Part shown: positions 33,786 through 41,756 of the stretch, one piece after another
Position numbering within the stretch: position 1 is the stretch's first letter
Layout of the letters: each line of letters starts with the position of its first letter
Assembly: GCA_905207705.1 (NCBI GenBank)
Contig: CAJLMA010000012.1
Location: 1 to 54,594, forward strand
DNA from: an uncultured Prevotellaceae bacterium
GTDB lineage: Bacteria > Bacteroidota > Bacteroidia > Bacteroidales > Muribaculaceae
Length of the DNA stretch: 54,594 nt
Direction of reading: 5' to 3'
Program-made: the position numbers and the translations under genes
Notes under the pieces: generated by a model
Told to the model about the DNA's origin: nothing
What the model saw: only the letters and a program-made list of their open reading frames with translations
Databases searched by the model: none

Positions 33786-34721
33786 ATGAAAGGGTTAGTA
33801 ATAAAAAATACAGGAAGTTGGTATGTCGTGAAGAGTGCCGACGGAACTATGATAGATTGCAAGGTCAAAGGCAACTTCAGGTTGAAAGGCTTGCGAACTA
33901 CCAATCCTGTCGCTGTCGGCGACAATGTGGAAATACAGCCAAACAATGACGGGACGGCTTTTATTGCTAAGATAGAACCTCGAAAGAATTACATAATAAG
34001 GCGTGCGTCTAACCTGTCGAAAGAGTCGCATATAATTGCATCCAATCTCGATCAGGCATTTCTGGTCATCTCAATGAAAAGTCCGGAAACGAGTACAATC
34101 TTTGTAGACCGTTTCCTTGCTACGGCCGAGGCTTACGACGTGCCGGTAATCATCGTTGTCAACAAGATTGACATTCTTGATGAAGAGGAACTTGATTATG
34201 CCCGCGCGTTCAAGTTCCTTTATGAAACAATTGGCTATAGGGTGATTTTGATGTCGGCCATTGAAGATGAGACAGGCATATCGTCCATAATAGAACATGC
34301 GTCGGGCAAAGTTTCCCTTTTTTCAGGTAATTCGGGCGTTGGCAAGTCTACCATAATCAACAAGCTGTTGCCCGGGATAAATTTGAAAGTGGGCGAAATA
34401 TCCGAGACGCATCACACGGGGATGCATACCACGACGTTCTCCGAAATGTTTGAATTGCCGCAAGGGGGATATATTATCGACACGCCGGGAGTGAAAGGCT
34501 TCGGCACAATAGATTTTGATGCTTCGCAAGTGGCGCATTATTTCCCTGAAATATTCAAGAAATCGGCCGAATGTAAATATTACAATTGCACGCATACGCA
34601 CGAGCCGGGTTGTGCGGTGAGGGCTGCCGTTGAAAATAGTGAAATCAGCGAGTCGCGATATGCAAGTTATCTCAATATCTTGGAAGATAACAACGAAGGG
34701 AAATATAGAAAACCATATTAA
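33786..34721 (+). CDS. rsgA: Ribosome small-subunit-dependent GTPase A (RsgA)
   Basis: A 311-residue circularly permuted GTPase that assists late 30S subunit maturation. An N-terminal OB domain (1-70, MKGLVIKNTGSWYVVKSADG) precedes the permuted G domain: NKID (126-129), GNSGVGKST (181-189) and DTPG (232-235), and a zinc site follows with Cys263, Cys268, His270 and Cys276. The start is secure because MKGLVIKNTGSWY is the normal N-terminus in this phylum. Its ATG nearly coincides with the predicted transcription start, suggesting a leaderless mRNA. Confidence 0.96.
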   Translation: MKGLVIKNTGSWYVVKSADGTMIDCKVKGNFRLKGLRTTNPVAVGDNVEIQPNNDGTAFIAKIEPRKNYIIRRASNLSKESHIIASNLDQAFLVISMKSPETSTIFVDRFLATAEAYDVPVIIVVNKIDILDEEELDYARAFKFLYETIGYRVILMSAIEDETGISSIIEHASGKVSLFSGNSGVGKSTIINKLLPGINLKVGEISETHHTGMHTTTFSEMFELPQGGYIIDTPGVKGFGTIDFDASQVAHYFPEIFKKSAECKYYNCTHTHEPGCAVRAAVENSEISESRYASYLNILEDNNEGKYRKPY

Positions 34722-34749
34722 GAAAATCTTGAGCTTTAGTTTTTAATTA

Positions 34750-35643
34750 TTATTTGTCAGCCTTAACGTCAATGTCTTTATTTGAATTGATGTCAAGTTC
34801 CTTCCTGAATTTGCCCGGTGGCACTCCGTAATTTTTTGTAAAGACTCTCACAAAATGCGGTACATCGTTGAAGCCTACAAGATAACATATTTCTGATACA
34901 GCTTTTGTAGAATGCTTTAGTAGTTCGCAAGCTGTGTTAAGCCTGTATTGGGTGACAAACTGAGAAAAAGTCATTCCCTTTTTCTGCTTGAAATAAGAAC
35001 AGAAAGCCGAACGGTTCATCCCGACCTCGTGGGCAATGTCATTTAATGAAATGTGGTGCACATAATGTGCCATTACATAAGCGCTGATTTGCAGCATACG
35101 CCTTACGTCTCGTTCCATGCGCATGTGTTTCCCGGCAAAAGTGTGGTCGGAGGTTGTGAAGATGAAAGGAAGCAGGCGTAGCATCTCGCACAAACGGCCC
35201 AATTCGTCCAAGTCCTTCATTTTTTTCAATGTCTTGCGGATTATTGCAGAACTTTTTGGCCCGAACGTCATTGCGTCGGTCGGGAGTGCGATGCCGGCGA
35301 GCCTGTTTCTCACTTCGGGGAACACGCTTATGCATCGCTCCACCAAATTAGGTCTGAAAGCGACCATCAAGTAGCGGATACAGCCGTCGGTGCCGGCCGA
35401 GTCGGGCGCATAAATCCATCGGTGCAGCATTGATGGCGGCAACAATGCAACATCTCCTGTGGCGAAAGGTTGCAAAGTGTCGCCCGCCAATCGATTCCCA
35501 TAGCCATGTACTACATAATACAACTCCCACGCATCGTGTTTATGCAATTTGGCTTCGAGTTCTATTTTGACTCGCTGGTCTATGAAGAAAAACGAGTGGT
35601 TTCCTTCTTCGGGAATCCCATAAGGTGTTACAGTATCATCCAT
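34750..35643 (-). CDS. AraC family transcriptional regulator
   Basis: A 297-residue regulator: N-terminal cupin-like sensor (about 15-110, KLHKHDAWELYYVVHGYGNR and PFATGDVALLPPSMLHRW) and C-terminal double helix-turn-helix (about 190-285) with ISLNDIAHEVGMNRSAFCSY and the conserved AVSEICYLVGFNDVPHFVRV stretch. The frame is open upstream to 35712, but the ATG at 35643 gives the normal length and lies after a perfect -7 box. Divergent from the nitroreductase gene, a common arrangement for a regulator and its target, and both may share operator sites in the 115-base gap. The inducer is unknown. Confidence 0.9.
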   Translation of the reverse strand: MDDTVTPYGIPEEGNHSFFFIDQRVKIELEAKLHKHDAWELYYVVHGYGNRLAGDTLQPFATGDVALLPPSMLHRWIYAPDSAGTDGCIRYLMVAFRPNLVERCISVFPEVRNRLAGIALPTDAMTFGPKSSAIIRKTLKKMKDLDELGRLCEMLRLLPFIFTTSDHTFAGKHMRMERDVRRMLQISAYVMAHYVHHISLNDIAHEVGMNRSAFCSYFKQKKGMTFSQFVTQYRLNTACELLKHSTKAVSEICYLVGFNDVPHFVRVFTKNYGVPPGKFRKELDINSNKDIDVKADK

Positions 35644-35666
35644 AAGAATGTTTTTTGTAGCAGATG

Positions 35667-35674
35667 CAAATATA
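35667..35674 (-). promoter_or_regulatory. -7 element of the AraC-family gene (TATATTTG)
   Basis: Perfect TAnnTTTG on the minus strand, 23 bases before the ATG at 35643. Confidence 0.6.
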
Positions 35675-35680
35675 CGACAA

Positions 35681-35691
35681 GTATGACATAC
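35681..35691. promoter_or_regulatory. Palindrome GTATGACATAC between divergent genes
   Basis: An 11-base perfect palindrome in the AraC/nitroreductase gap, just upstream of the AraC-gene -7 box. It could be an operator but is short and may be chance. Confidence 0.3.
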
Positions 35692-35722
35692 GATAATGCA
35701 AATAAAACGCAATCAGGTGGTG

Positions 35723-35730
35723 TAACTTTG
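35723..35730 (+). promoter_or_regulatory. -7 element of the nitroreductase gene (TAACTTTG)
   Basis: Perfect TAnnTTTG 28 bases before the ATG at 35759. The -33 position lacks TTG, consistent with a promoter that needs an activator. Confidence 0.6.
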
Positions 35731-35758
35731 CCAATAAAATAATTAAGAAGTATTGAAC

Positions 35759-36385
35759 ATGGATTTATACGAAGCATTGGAGAGACGTCGCACATACCGA
35801 GACTTTACTGACCAAGAAGTAAGTGATGAGATTCTGAACCGAATCATCGGTGCGGCATTCAAGGCTCCTACCAACGATCACTTGCGACAGTTTGAGTTTG
35901 TCGTGGTGCGCGGCAGAGAGAATATTGCAAAGGTCATTGCGCCGTTGGCAAAGAACATGGCAGCATTTAAGGAACTTGTAGCCGAGGTTGACGAATCGGG
36001 CGATAAAGATAAAATGGAAATGTTTGAAAAGGCTTTGCCTAAACAACAGAAGATGCTAATGGAAAGTGGATTGCTTATTCTCCCTTTTTATCGACAATTG
36101 ACTGTGCCGCTGTTGAGGCCTACAGAGCAAAGTTCGCTAAACTACTTTGCGTCGGCTTGGTGCGCTTTGGAGAACATGCTGTTGGCAGCCACTGCCGAAG
36201 GCCTTGGCGCGGCATTTCACATTCCTGTGGCCGATGAAGCTGAAAATATAAAGGGAATAGTGGGTACACCGGCCGATTATGAGTTCATCTGCCTGCTCAG
36301 CCTGGGTTATCCGTCTCCAGATGCCTTCTTGCCTCGTCAAAAAGAAATCTGCATAGAGGATAGGATACATCATGGGATGTGGTGA
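35759..36385 (+). CDS. Nitroreductase family protein
   Basis: A 208-residue FMN-dependent nitroreductase-fold protein that probably reduces nitro compounds, quinones or flavins with NAD(P)H. The N-terminal MDLYEALERRRTYRDFTDQE and the FKAPTNDHLRQFEFVVV FMN-binding segment are characteristic, as is the ATAEGLGAAFHIPV segment near residue 150. A TTG at 35753 is in frame, but ATG 35759 is preferred. Divergent from an AraC regulator that may control it. Confidence 0.88.
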   Translation: MDLYEALERRRTYRDFTDQEVSDEILNRIIGAAFKAPTNDHLRQFEFVVVRGRENIAKVIAPLAKNMAAFKELVAEVDESGDKDKMEMFEKALPKQQKMLMESGLLILPFYRQLTVPLLRPTEQSSLNYFASAWCALENMLLAATAEGLGAAFHIPVADEAENIKGIVGTPADYEFICLLSLGYPSPDAFLPRQKEICIEDRIHHGMW

Positions 36386-36584
36386 AGCAAAGCTGGGACG
36401 CAAAGAAATGGACGCTATCCAATAGATGCGCTTTTACCGGGCTGTTTTTTTGCGACTGCGACAAAAAAACGCGTTGATACCATGAACTGCAATAACATCG
36501 AACCAATTGGTCGAAAAGTCCTTTAAGACGGATTTCAATGATGAAAGTTTAGACCATAAATTTGTAAAAAAATACATGCCATCA

Positions 36585-36614
36585 TTGTATTTAAATACAA
36601 AATCCGTATATTTG
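36585..36614 (+). promoter_or_regulatory. Promoter of the zapA operon
   Basis: TTG (36585-36587), 19-base spacer, TATATTTG (36607-36614): full consensus, 17 bases before the first ATG, so the leader is very short. A second -7-like TAAATTTG lies at 36557-36564. Confidence 0.75.
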
Positions 36615-36631
36615 TAGAAAAATGGATAAGT

Positions 36632-36925
36632 ATGGCTTCTGAGCTACAGGACACACTTAAAAGACTTATCGGCAAATCGGAAGTGTTGATAGAGAAGTAC
36701 AACGTTTTGAAAGCCGAAAAAGAAGCTGTGGACAATGAAAACGCCAAGTTGAAAGCCGACATAAACGCACTTAGAATGCGAGTGGAATCTTTGGAGCAAG
36801 AATGCGAGTTCTTGAGAATTGCCAGGGTAGTGTCGGCCAACAGGGAGGAGCTGGATCGCAACCGGGCCATGCTTGGAAAGTTGGTGCAGGACATCGACAA
36901 GTGCATCTCGCAATTAATGGATTGA
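36632..36925 (+). CDS. Coiled-coil protein upstream of ZapA (ZapB-like)
   Basis: A 97-residue, almost wholly helical protein with heptad repeats through residues 5-70 (YNVLKAEKEAVDNENAKLKA, then DINALRMRVESLEQECEFLR), as in ZapB-like division proteins. It begins the unit that continues with zapA four bases later. The sequence is too simple for firm homology; partnership with ZapA at the division ring is inferred from context. Confidence 0.7.
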   Translation: MASELQDTLKRLIGKSEVLIEKYNVLKAEKEAVDNENAKLKADINALRMRVESLEQECEFLRIARVVSANREELDRNRAMLGKLVQDIDKCISQLMD

Positions 36926-36929
36926 TGCT

Positions 36930-37229
36930 ATGGCTGAAGCAGGAAACAATCAGATATGGATTCAAATAGCCGGTTTAAAGCCATTTGAATTAAAACTTAA
37001 AGATAAAGCCGAAGAGAAGGCATATCGAGAAGCCGAAGACATGCTTAATGAGACGTGGGGCAAATATGCAAGCCGTTTTAAAGGCAATCGGTCGGATGTG
37101 GAGATAATGGCAATGGTGGCATTTAAGTTTGCGTGGATTGTGGTTGAAACAAATGCTAAGAGCGATGCAATAGCTTGTTTTTTAAAGGAGTTTGAAAAAC
37201 AACTGGACGAGTTGGTTGTAAAGATATAA
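36930..37229 (+). CDS. zapA: Cell division protein ZapA
   Basis: A 99-residue ZapA-family protein that bundles FtsZ filaments at midcell. The N-terminal beta-hairpin (IWIQIAGLKPFELKLKDKAE) and the following helices, including RSDVEIMAMVAFKFAW and a C-terminal coiled coil (FLKEFEKQLDELVVK), match the family. It starts four bases after the preceding coiled-coil gene. The 6S RNA candidate directly follows, the same linkage seen for ssrS in Escherichia coli. Confidence 0.88.
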   Translation: MAEAGNNQIWIQIAGLKPFELKLKDKAEEKAYREAEDMLNETWGKYASRFKGNRSDVEIMAMVAFKFAWIVVETNAKSDAIACFLKEFEKQLDELVVKI

Positions 37230-37282
37230 GCACTATTTGAATTATATGTTGACGGGTTGACGGTGATATATTTTACACGAAG

Positions 37283-37487
37283 CCGTTACCGGGATGCCTT
37301 TTAGCGGAAACATGTCGCAAGGATTTGGCATCCGGATGTTGGCAATAAGGCCTGTTCCCGTTTTTTAGTTTATGTGTGCCGGGAGATTTTATCCGATTTG
37401 CCGGATCGGTTTCCCTCACGAAAGGTCGATTTTACAATAAGAAATACCTGCACTGCCGGATGCGTACAGCCGCATCTGCCAGTGCTT
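37283..37487 (+). ncRNA. ssrS: Probable 6S RNA (Bacteroidales type)
   Basis: The 285-base gap between zapA and rny has no ORF with start evidence but is rich in pairing. An apical hairpin forms from ATCCG/CGGAT (37391-37395 with 37402-37406) extended by GGGA/TCCC; GCATCCGG (37328-37335) can close a large bulged rod with CCGGATGC (37456-37463); an intrinsic terminator ends it. A rod with a wide central bubble is the 6S architecture, which mimics an open promoter and sequesters RNA polymerase. The position between zapA and rny is, from memory, where 6S lies in Bacteroides. A weak promoter (TTG at 37249, TATTTTAC at 37269) precedes it. The ends are approximate. Confidence 0.55.
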
Positions 37488-37490
37488 TTT
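37450..37490 (+). terminator. Rho-independent terminator upstream of rny
   Basis: Arm 37450-37464 pairs with 37471-37485 over 15 positions (one mismatch, one wobble) with a six-base loop and five T residues. It ends the zapA/6S transcript. Confidence 0.8.
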
Positions 37491-37514
37491 ATATTATTTT
37501 TATTAATTAAAAGA

Positions 37515-39056
37515 ATGAATATCATAGTTATAATTATTTTGGTCATTTTAGCTTTGGCTATCGGGTCTTTTGGAACGATTGTCATTTCGAGGAAGATAGA
37601 CAAAGCGCGTGGGAGGAGTATTATCGACGAGGCAAAGCTTGAAGCCGAGGTGATAAAGAAGAATAAGATTATCGAAGCGAAAGAAGCCGAGATGAAAATA
37701 ACATCTGAGGCCGAAAAAGCGGCAAATGCGCGACTTTCGAAGATTCAAACAGCCGAGGCAAAATTGAAGCAGCGTGAAATGCAATTGAATCAGCAGCAAT
37801 CTGATTTGCAACGCAAAAAGAATGAAAACGAAGCATTGAAAAACAATTTGGAGAGCCAATTGTCGCTTGTGGAAGCCAAGAAGGTCGAGCTCGACAAGAT
37901 GCAACGCAACATTCAAGAGACATTGGAACATGTGTCGGGATTGTCGGCCGAGGAGGCAAAAGAAAAGCTTGTCGAATCGTTGAAAGATGAAGCAAAGACA
38001 GCTGCAGCTTCCTATATAAACGATATAATGGACGACGCCAAGATGACGGCATCGAAAGAAGCTAAACGCATAGTGGTGCAAACCATTCAACGTGTTGCAA
38101 CCGAGACTGCCATAGAAAATGCCGTTACAGTTTTCCATATCGACAGTGATGAGATTAAAGGTCGCATAATCGGACGTGAAGGCCGCAACATCAGGGCTCT
38201 TGAAGCTGCAACCGGAATTGAAATCATCGTGGATGACACTCCCGAGGCAATCGTATTGTCGGGATTTGATCCAGTTCGTCGTGAAATAGCGCGTCTGGCA
38301 TTGCATCAGCTGGTTGCCGACGGTCGTATCCATCCGGCACGCATAGAGGAAGTTGTGGCCAAGGTGAGGAAACAGGTGGAGGAAGAAATAATAGAAACAG
38401 GCAAGCGTACAGCCATCGACCTTGGTATTCATGGCTTGCATCCTGAATTGATACGTCTTGTGGGTAAGATGAAATATCGTTCGAGCTACGGCCAGAACTT
38501 GTTGCAGCACTCGCGTGAAACAGCCAATTTGTGCGCGATAATGGCTGCTGAACTCGGATTGAATCCTAAAAAAGCACGCCGTGCAGGCCTTTTGCACGAC
38601 ATAGGCAAAGTGCCCGACGAGGAACCGGAATTGCCACACGCATTGCTGGGCATGAAACTTGCCGAGAAGTATAAAGAGAAACCTGACATTTGCAACGCCA
38701 TAGGTGCGCATCACGACGAGGAAGAGGCTACAAGCCTTCTTGCTCCGATTGTCCAAGTGTGTGATGCCATTTCGGGTGCACGTCCGGGAGCTCGCAGGGA
38801 AGTCGTCGAGGCTTATATCAAGCGTCTCAATGACCTTGAACAACTTGCATTGTCTTATCCGGGTGTAATTAAGACTTATGCCATACAGGCAGGTCGTGAA
38901 TTGCGCGTGATTGTCGGAGCTGACAAGATCGATGATGCACAGACCGAGAAGTTGTCGGCCGAAATTGCCAAGAAGATACAAGATGAAATGACTTATCCGG
39001 GGCAAGTGCGTATAACGGTTATTCGTGAAACGCGTGCCGTCAGCTTTGCTAAGTGA
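37515..39056 (+). CDS. rny: Ribonuclease Y
   Basis: A 513-residue membrane-anchored endoribonuclease that starts mRNA decay. Order of parts: N-terminal transmembrane helix (2-22), long coiled coil (about 25-165), KH RNA-binding domain (about 205-265; GRIIGREGRNIRALEAATGI) and HD domain with LLHDIGKVPDEE carrying the catalytic His-Asp pair. The frame is open upstream to 37374 through the 6S/terminator region, but the ATG at 37515 gives the usual N-terminal anchor. It overlaps ricT at the stop/start. Confidence 0.96.
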   Translation: MNIIVIIILVILALAIGSFGTIVISRKIDKARGRSIIDEAKLEAEVIKKNKIIEAKEAEMKITSEAEKAANARLSKIQTAEAKLKQREMQLNQQQSDLQRKKNENEALKNNLESQLSLVEAKKVELDKMQRNIQETLEHVSGLSAEEAKEKLVESLKDEAKTAAASYINDIMDDAKMTASKEAKRIVVQTIQRVATETAIENAVTVFHIDSDEIKGRIIGREGRNIRALEAATGIEIIVDDTPEAIVLSGFDPVRREIARLALHQLVADGRIHPARIEEVVAKVRKQVEEEIIETGKRTAIDLGIHGLHPELIRLVGKMKYRSSYGQNLLQHSRETANLCAIMAAELGLNPKKARRAGLLHDIGKVPDEEPELPHALLGMKLAEKYKEKPDICNAIGAHHDEEEATSLLAPIVQVCDAISGARPGARREVVEAYIKRLNDLEQLALSYPGVIKTYAIQAGRELRVIVGADKIDDAQTEKLSAEIAKKIQDEMTYPGQVRITVIRETRAVSFAK

Positions 39057-40546
39057 TGATGAGTAACGACAGTAAGAATGCCAAAGAGATAAAGGCTGCG
39101 GAAGAAAACGAGCAGCATGCATCGGCAGGTTGTTGCGATTATTCCGGTCCTCGTAGCAAATTGAGCAGCTATAACTGGCTTGAAGATGTCCCGGGCGATT
39201 TCAACAATTTTGATATCGTTGAGGTGGCTTTCAAGAATACGCGTCGTGGCTTTTATAAAAACAGCATGCATCTGCCGCTTGAAGTGGGCGACATGGTGGC
39301 TGTCGAAGCCAATCCGGGGCATGACATCGGACGAGTGTCGATGGTGGGCAAACTCGTGAAATTGCAGATGAAGCGTGTAAATTTGCGTGCCGACATGGAA
39401 ATATTGCGCGTGTTCCGCAAGGCAAAGCCCAATGACCTTGCACGATACGAGGAAGCCAAGGCCAAGGAGGTGGACACGATGATACGTTCGCGCAAGATTG
39501 CCGAAGACTTGAAGCTTAACATGAAAATTGGCGATGTCGAGTATCAAGGGGACGGAAACAAGGCTATTTTTTATTATATAGCCGATGAGCGCGTGGATTT
39601 CAGACAACTTATCAAGGTCCTTGCCGATGTATTCAAGGTGCGCATCGAGATGAAACAGATTGGCGCAAGGCAAGAGGCCGGACGCATAGGTGGAATAGGC
39701 CCTTGCGGACGACCGTTGTGCTGCTCAAGCTGGATGACCAATTTTGTGTCGGTAGCCACAAGCGCGGCGCGTTTTCAGGAAATATCGCTCAACCCACAAA
39801 AACTTGCAGGTCAATGCGCGAAATTGAAGTGTTGCCTCAACTTTGAAGTTGACAGTTATGTGGAGGCTTCTAAAAAGTTCCCTCCGAAAGATACCAAGCT
39901 CGAAACGAAAGACAATGTCTATTATCTCTTTAAGACTGATATCCTGAAGCGTGAAATGACTTTCTCGACCGAGAAGTCGGTTCTTGCCAACCTTGTCACA
40001 TTGTCGGTAGGTCGTGTCCATGAAGTGATAAGACTTAACAGGAACGGCGTAAAACCCGACAAGCTTGAACTTGACAACAAGGAACGGGAGATGGAAATTA
40101 AAGAGTTTGGCGATATAATAGGACAAGACAGCGTAACCCGTTTTGACAAGGTAAAAAAGAAGAAAAATAGGAATAAGAACCGTCAAGGCGGAGCCAAGCA
40201 GCAAAGCCAGGGGGAGAAAGAAGTCGCAGCCGAGAAACAATCAAAGGGAGGTGATACTTTGAAACCTTCCAATCAGGAAAGAAAGGATGGTCAGGACAAT
40301 AGTAATCTTGCCGACGGAGGAAAAGGCTTCCAGCGCAAGCAAGGACGACAATCGGCTCTAAATTCCGACAATAGCAGGCGGATACCTCAGTCAAATAACG
40401 GTAATGATGGCCAGACGATGGAAAATGCCGGGAAGAAGTTGCCGCCTAATAAAAGGAACAACAGGCCTCCTCGACGCAGAAACCAGCAACAGGCGGATAA
40501 AAATTCGTCAGAGAACAAAGGTGAGCCTAAGGTGCCTAATTCATAA
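39056..40546 (+). CDS. ricT: RicT/PSP1-domain protein, partner of RNase Y
   Basis: A 496-residue protein whose central PSP1 domain (about 50-265) matches RicT (YaaT), which in Bacillus subtilis joins an Fe-S-containing complex that steers RNase Y cleavage. Six cysteines stand in the expected places: Cys217, Cys222, Cys223 (GPCGRPLCCSSW) and Cys254, Cys259, Cys260 (QCAKLKCCLNFE). Beyond residue 360 is a long basic, Gln/Asn-rich disordered tail (KKKKNRNKNRQGG; PPRRRNQQQADK) absent from Bacillus RicT, which could bind RNA. The ATG at 39056 shares a base with the rny stop; 39059 is an equal alternative. gldH follows 19 bases later. Confidence 0.92.
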   Translation: MMSNDSKNAKEIKAAEENEQHASAGCCDYSGPRSKLSSYNWLEDVPGDFNNFDIVEVAFKNTRRGFYKNSMHLPLEVGDMVAVEANPGHDIGRVSMVGKLVKLQMKRVNLRADMEILRVFRKAKPNDLARYEEAKAKEVDTMIRSRKIAEDLKLNMKIGDVEYQGDGNKAIFYYIADERVDFRQLIKVLADVFKVRIEMKQIGARQEAGRIGGIGPCGRPLCCSSWMTNFVSVATSAARFQEISLNPQKLAGQCAKLKCCLNFEVDSYVEASKKFPPKDTKLETKDNVYYLFKTDILKREMTFSTEKSVLANLVTLSVGRVHEVIRLNRNGVKPDKLELDNKEREMEIKEFGDIIGQDSVTRFDKVKKKKNRNKNRQGGAKQQSQGEKEVAAEKQSKGGDTLKPSNQERKDGQDNSNLADGGKGFQRKQGRQSALNSDNSRRIPQSNNGNDGQTMENAGKKLPPNKRNNRPPRRRNQQQADKNSSENKGEPKVPNS

Positions 40547-40565
40547 TGTTACATAGCGGGTCTTT

Positions 40566-41033
40566 ATGAAGAAGGTATCGTATTTCATAGTGACTTTAAT
40601 TTTATTGGTTTGCTTGGAGGCTTGTTCCTCCAAGCAAAACTCTTATTCTGAGTTTGTCCATTTGCCCTATGCCGGCTGGCTTGTCGATAATCCATGCTAT
40701 TTTACGCCGGTTGTCAAAGATTCTTCGGTGCGTTATGATATTTTTCTTGCTATACGTTATGACAAGAACTATAGATATTCTGGCGTAGGAATGGTTGTGG
40801 ATTTGGTGTCGGCCGATTCCATAGTGGAGCGTACCACTGTGAACATGCGTTTGTCGGATTCCAACGGGAATTGGCTCGGATCGGGCTTTGGCCCTATGTA
40901 TCAGATGGAGACAGTGGTGCATAAAGACATGGAGCTTGAAAGTATTGACAATATAGTCGTTTGGCAGGCCACCGGATGCGATACTTTGCCCGGTGTTACC
41001 GAGGTTGGTATAATGATAGAGCCGTCAAAGTAA
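40566..41033 (+). CDS. gldH: GldH-type lipoprotein
   Basis: A 155-residue lipoprotein (Cys20 in CLEACSSK) of the GldH family, first known from gliding motility in Flavobacterium but conserved in non-gliding Bacteroidales next to ricT. The conserved pattern W(L/V)D(N)PCYFTPVVKDS followed by YDIFLAIRYDKNYRYS and, near the end, VTEVGIMIEP is present. It probably acts in the periplasm; in this organism its role is unknown and need not be motility. It is part of the rny-ricT unit. Confidence 0.83.
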   Translation: MKKVSYFIVTLILLVCLEACSSKQNSYSEFVHLPYAGWLVDNPCYFTPVVKDSSVRYDIFLAIRYDKNYRYSGVGMVVDLVSADSIVERTTVNMRLSDSNGNWLGSGFGPMYQMETVVHKDMELESIDNIVVWQATGCDTLPGVTEVGIMIEPSK

Positions 41034-41096
41034 GCGGCGAGCTTGCATTTTCATAATCGTGTGAATGTTATACATATATAAAACAGATAGGTAAGT

Positions 41097-41750
41097 ATGG
41101 TTATTGATGCGCATGTCGATGCACTGATTTTTGACATGGACGGTACTTTATGGGATGCTACGGCATCTTATGCGGAAATTTGGAACAGGTGCTTTGAAGA
41201 GTCGGGCATGACACGCAAAGTAGATTCTGACGAGCTTATGCAGTATATGGGACAACCTATTTCGGACATCGTGAAGGGGATAACCGGGGATTGCTTGGAT
41301 GATGAAAAGATGAAGGCTTTTATAGACAAGCTCGGAACCCTTGAAGAGGAAATGATGCCTAAGCTCGGAGGAAAGCCTTTTGATGGGCTGAAAGAGGGGT
41401 TGGCAGAGTTGTCCAAGTGCTACAAGTTGTTCATGTTGAGCAATTGCGGCCCCGACGGATTGCCCAATTTCATGCGATTTACAGGTACTGAGGCTTATTT
41501 TACAGGCTCAGTATCTTATGGAAACCGGCCGGTGCCAAAGGGTGACAATATAAAATATATCGTTTCCAGATATGGCCTTGGCAATGCCGTGTATGTAGGT
41601 GATACGCAGGGCGATTGTGATGAAACTCATCGGGCTGGCATACCTTTTGTTTATGCAAGATATGGGTTTGGCAATTGCCATGATTATGACATGTCGTTTG
41701 ACAGTTTCAGGGCTATTGCCGATTATTTCGTAAATTTAAAAATGAGTTGA
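41097..41750 (+). CDS. HAD superfamily hydrolase (phosphoglycolate phosphatase-like)
   Basis: A 217-residue HAD phosphatase with all four motifs: DMDGT with nucleophile Asp13 and Asp15, LSNCG (motif II), the lysine in RPVPKGDN (motif III) and YVGDTQGDCDETHRAG (motif IV). The helical cap between motifs I and II makes it subclass I, like Gph phosphatases. The substrate is unknown. The M24 peptidase gene starts six bases after the stop, so they are likely cotranscribed. Confidence 0.9.
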   Translation: MVIDAHVDALIFDMDGTLWDATASYAEIWNRCFEESGMTRKVDSDELMQYMGQPISDIVKGITGDCLDDEKMKAFIDKLGTLEEEMMPKLGGKPFDGLKEGLAELSKCYKLFMLSNCGPDGLPNFMRFTGTEAYFTGSVSYGNRPVPKGDNIKYIVSRYGLGNAVYVGDTQGDCDETHRAGIPFVYARYGFGNCHDYDMSFDSFRAIADYFVNLKMS

Positions 41751-41756
41751 AATATT

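Noticed and set aside
36444..36470. Inverted repeat GTTTTTTTG/CAAAAAAAC as a terminator of the nitroreductase gene
   Set aside because: The stem is nearly all A-T pairs and no T-run follows, so it is a weak structure.
37374..37514. Upstream extension of rny
   Set aside because: It runs through the structured RNA and terminator; the protein start at 37515 gives the standard RNase Y membrane anchor.
37548..39122. 524-codon open frame on the strand opposite rny
   Set aside because: It is a shadow of the conserved rny gene: Cys/His/Phe-rich without any family pattern, while the plus strand encodes a full RNase Y.
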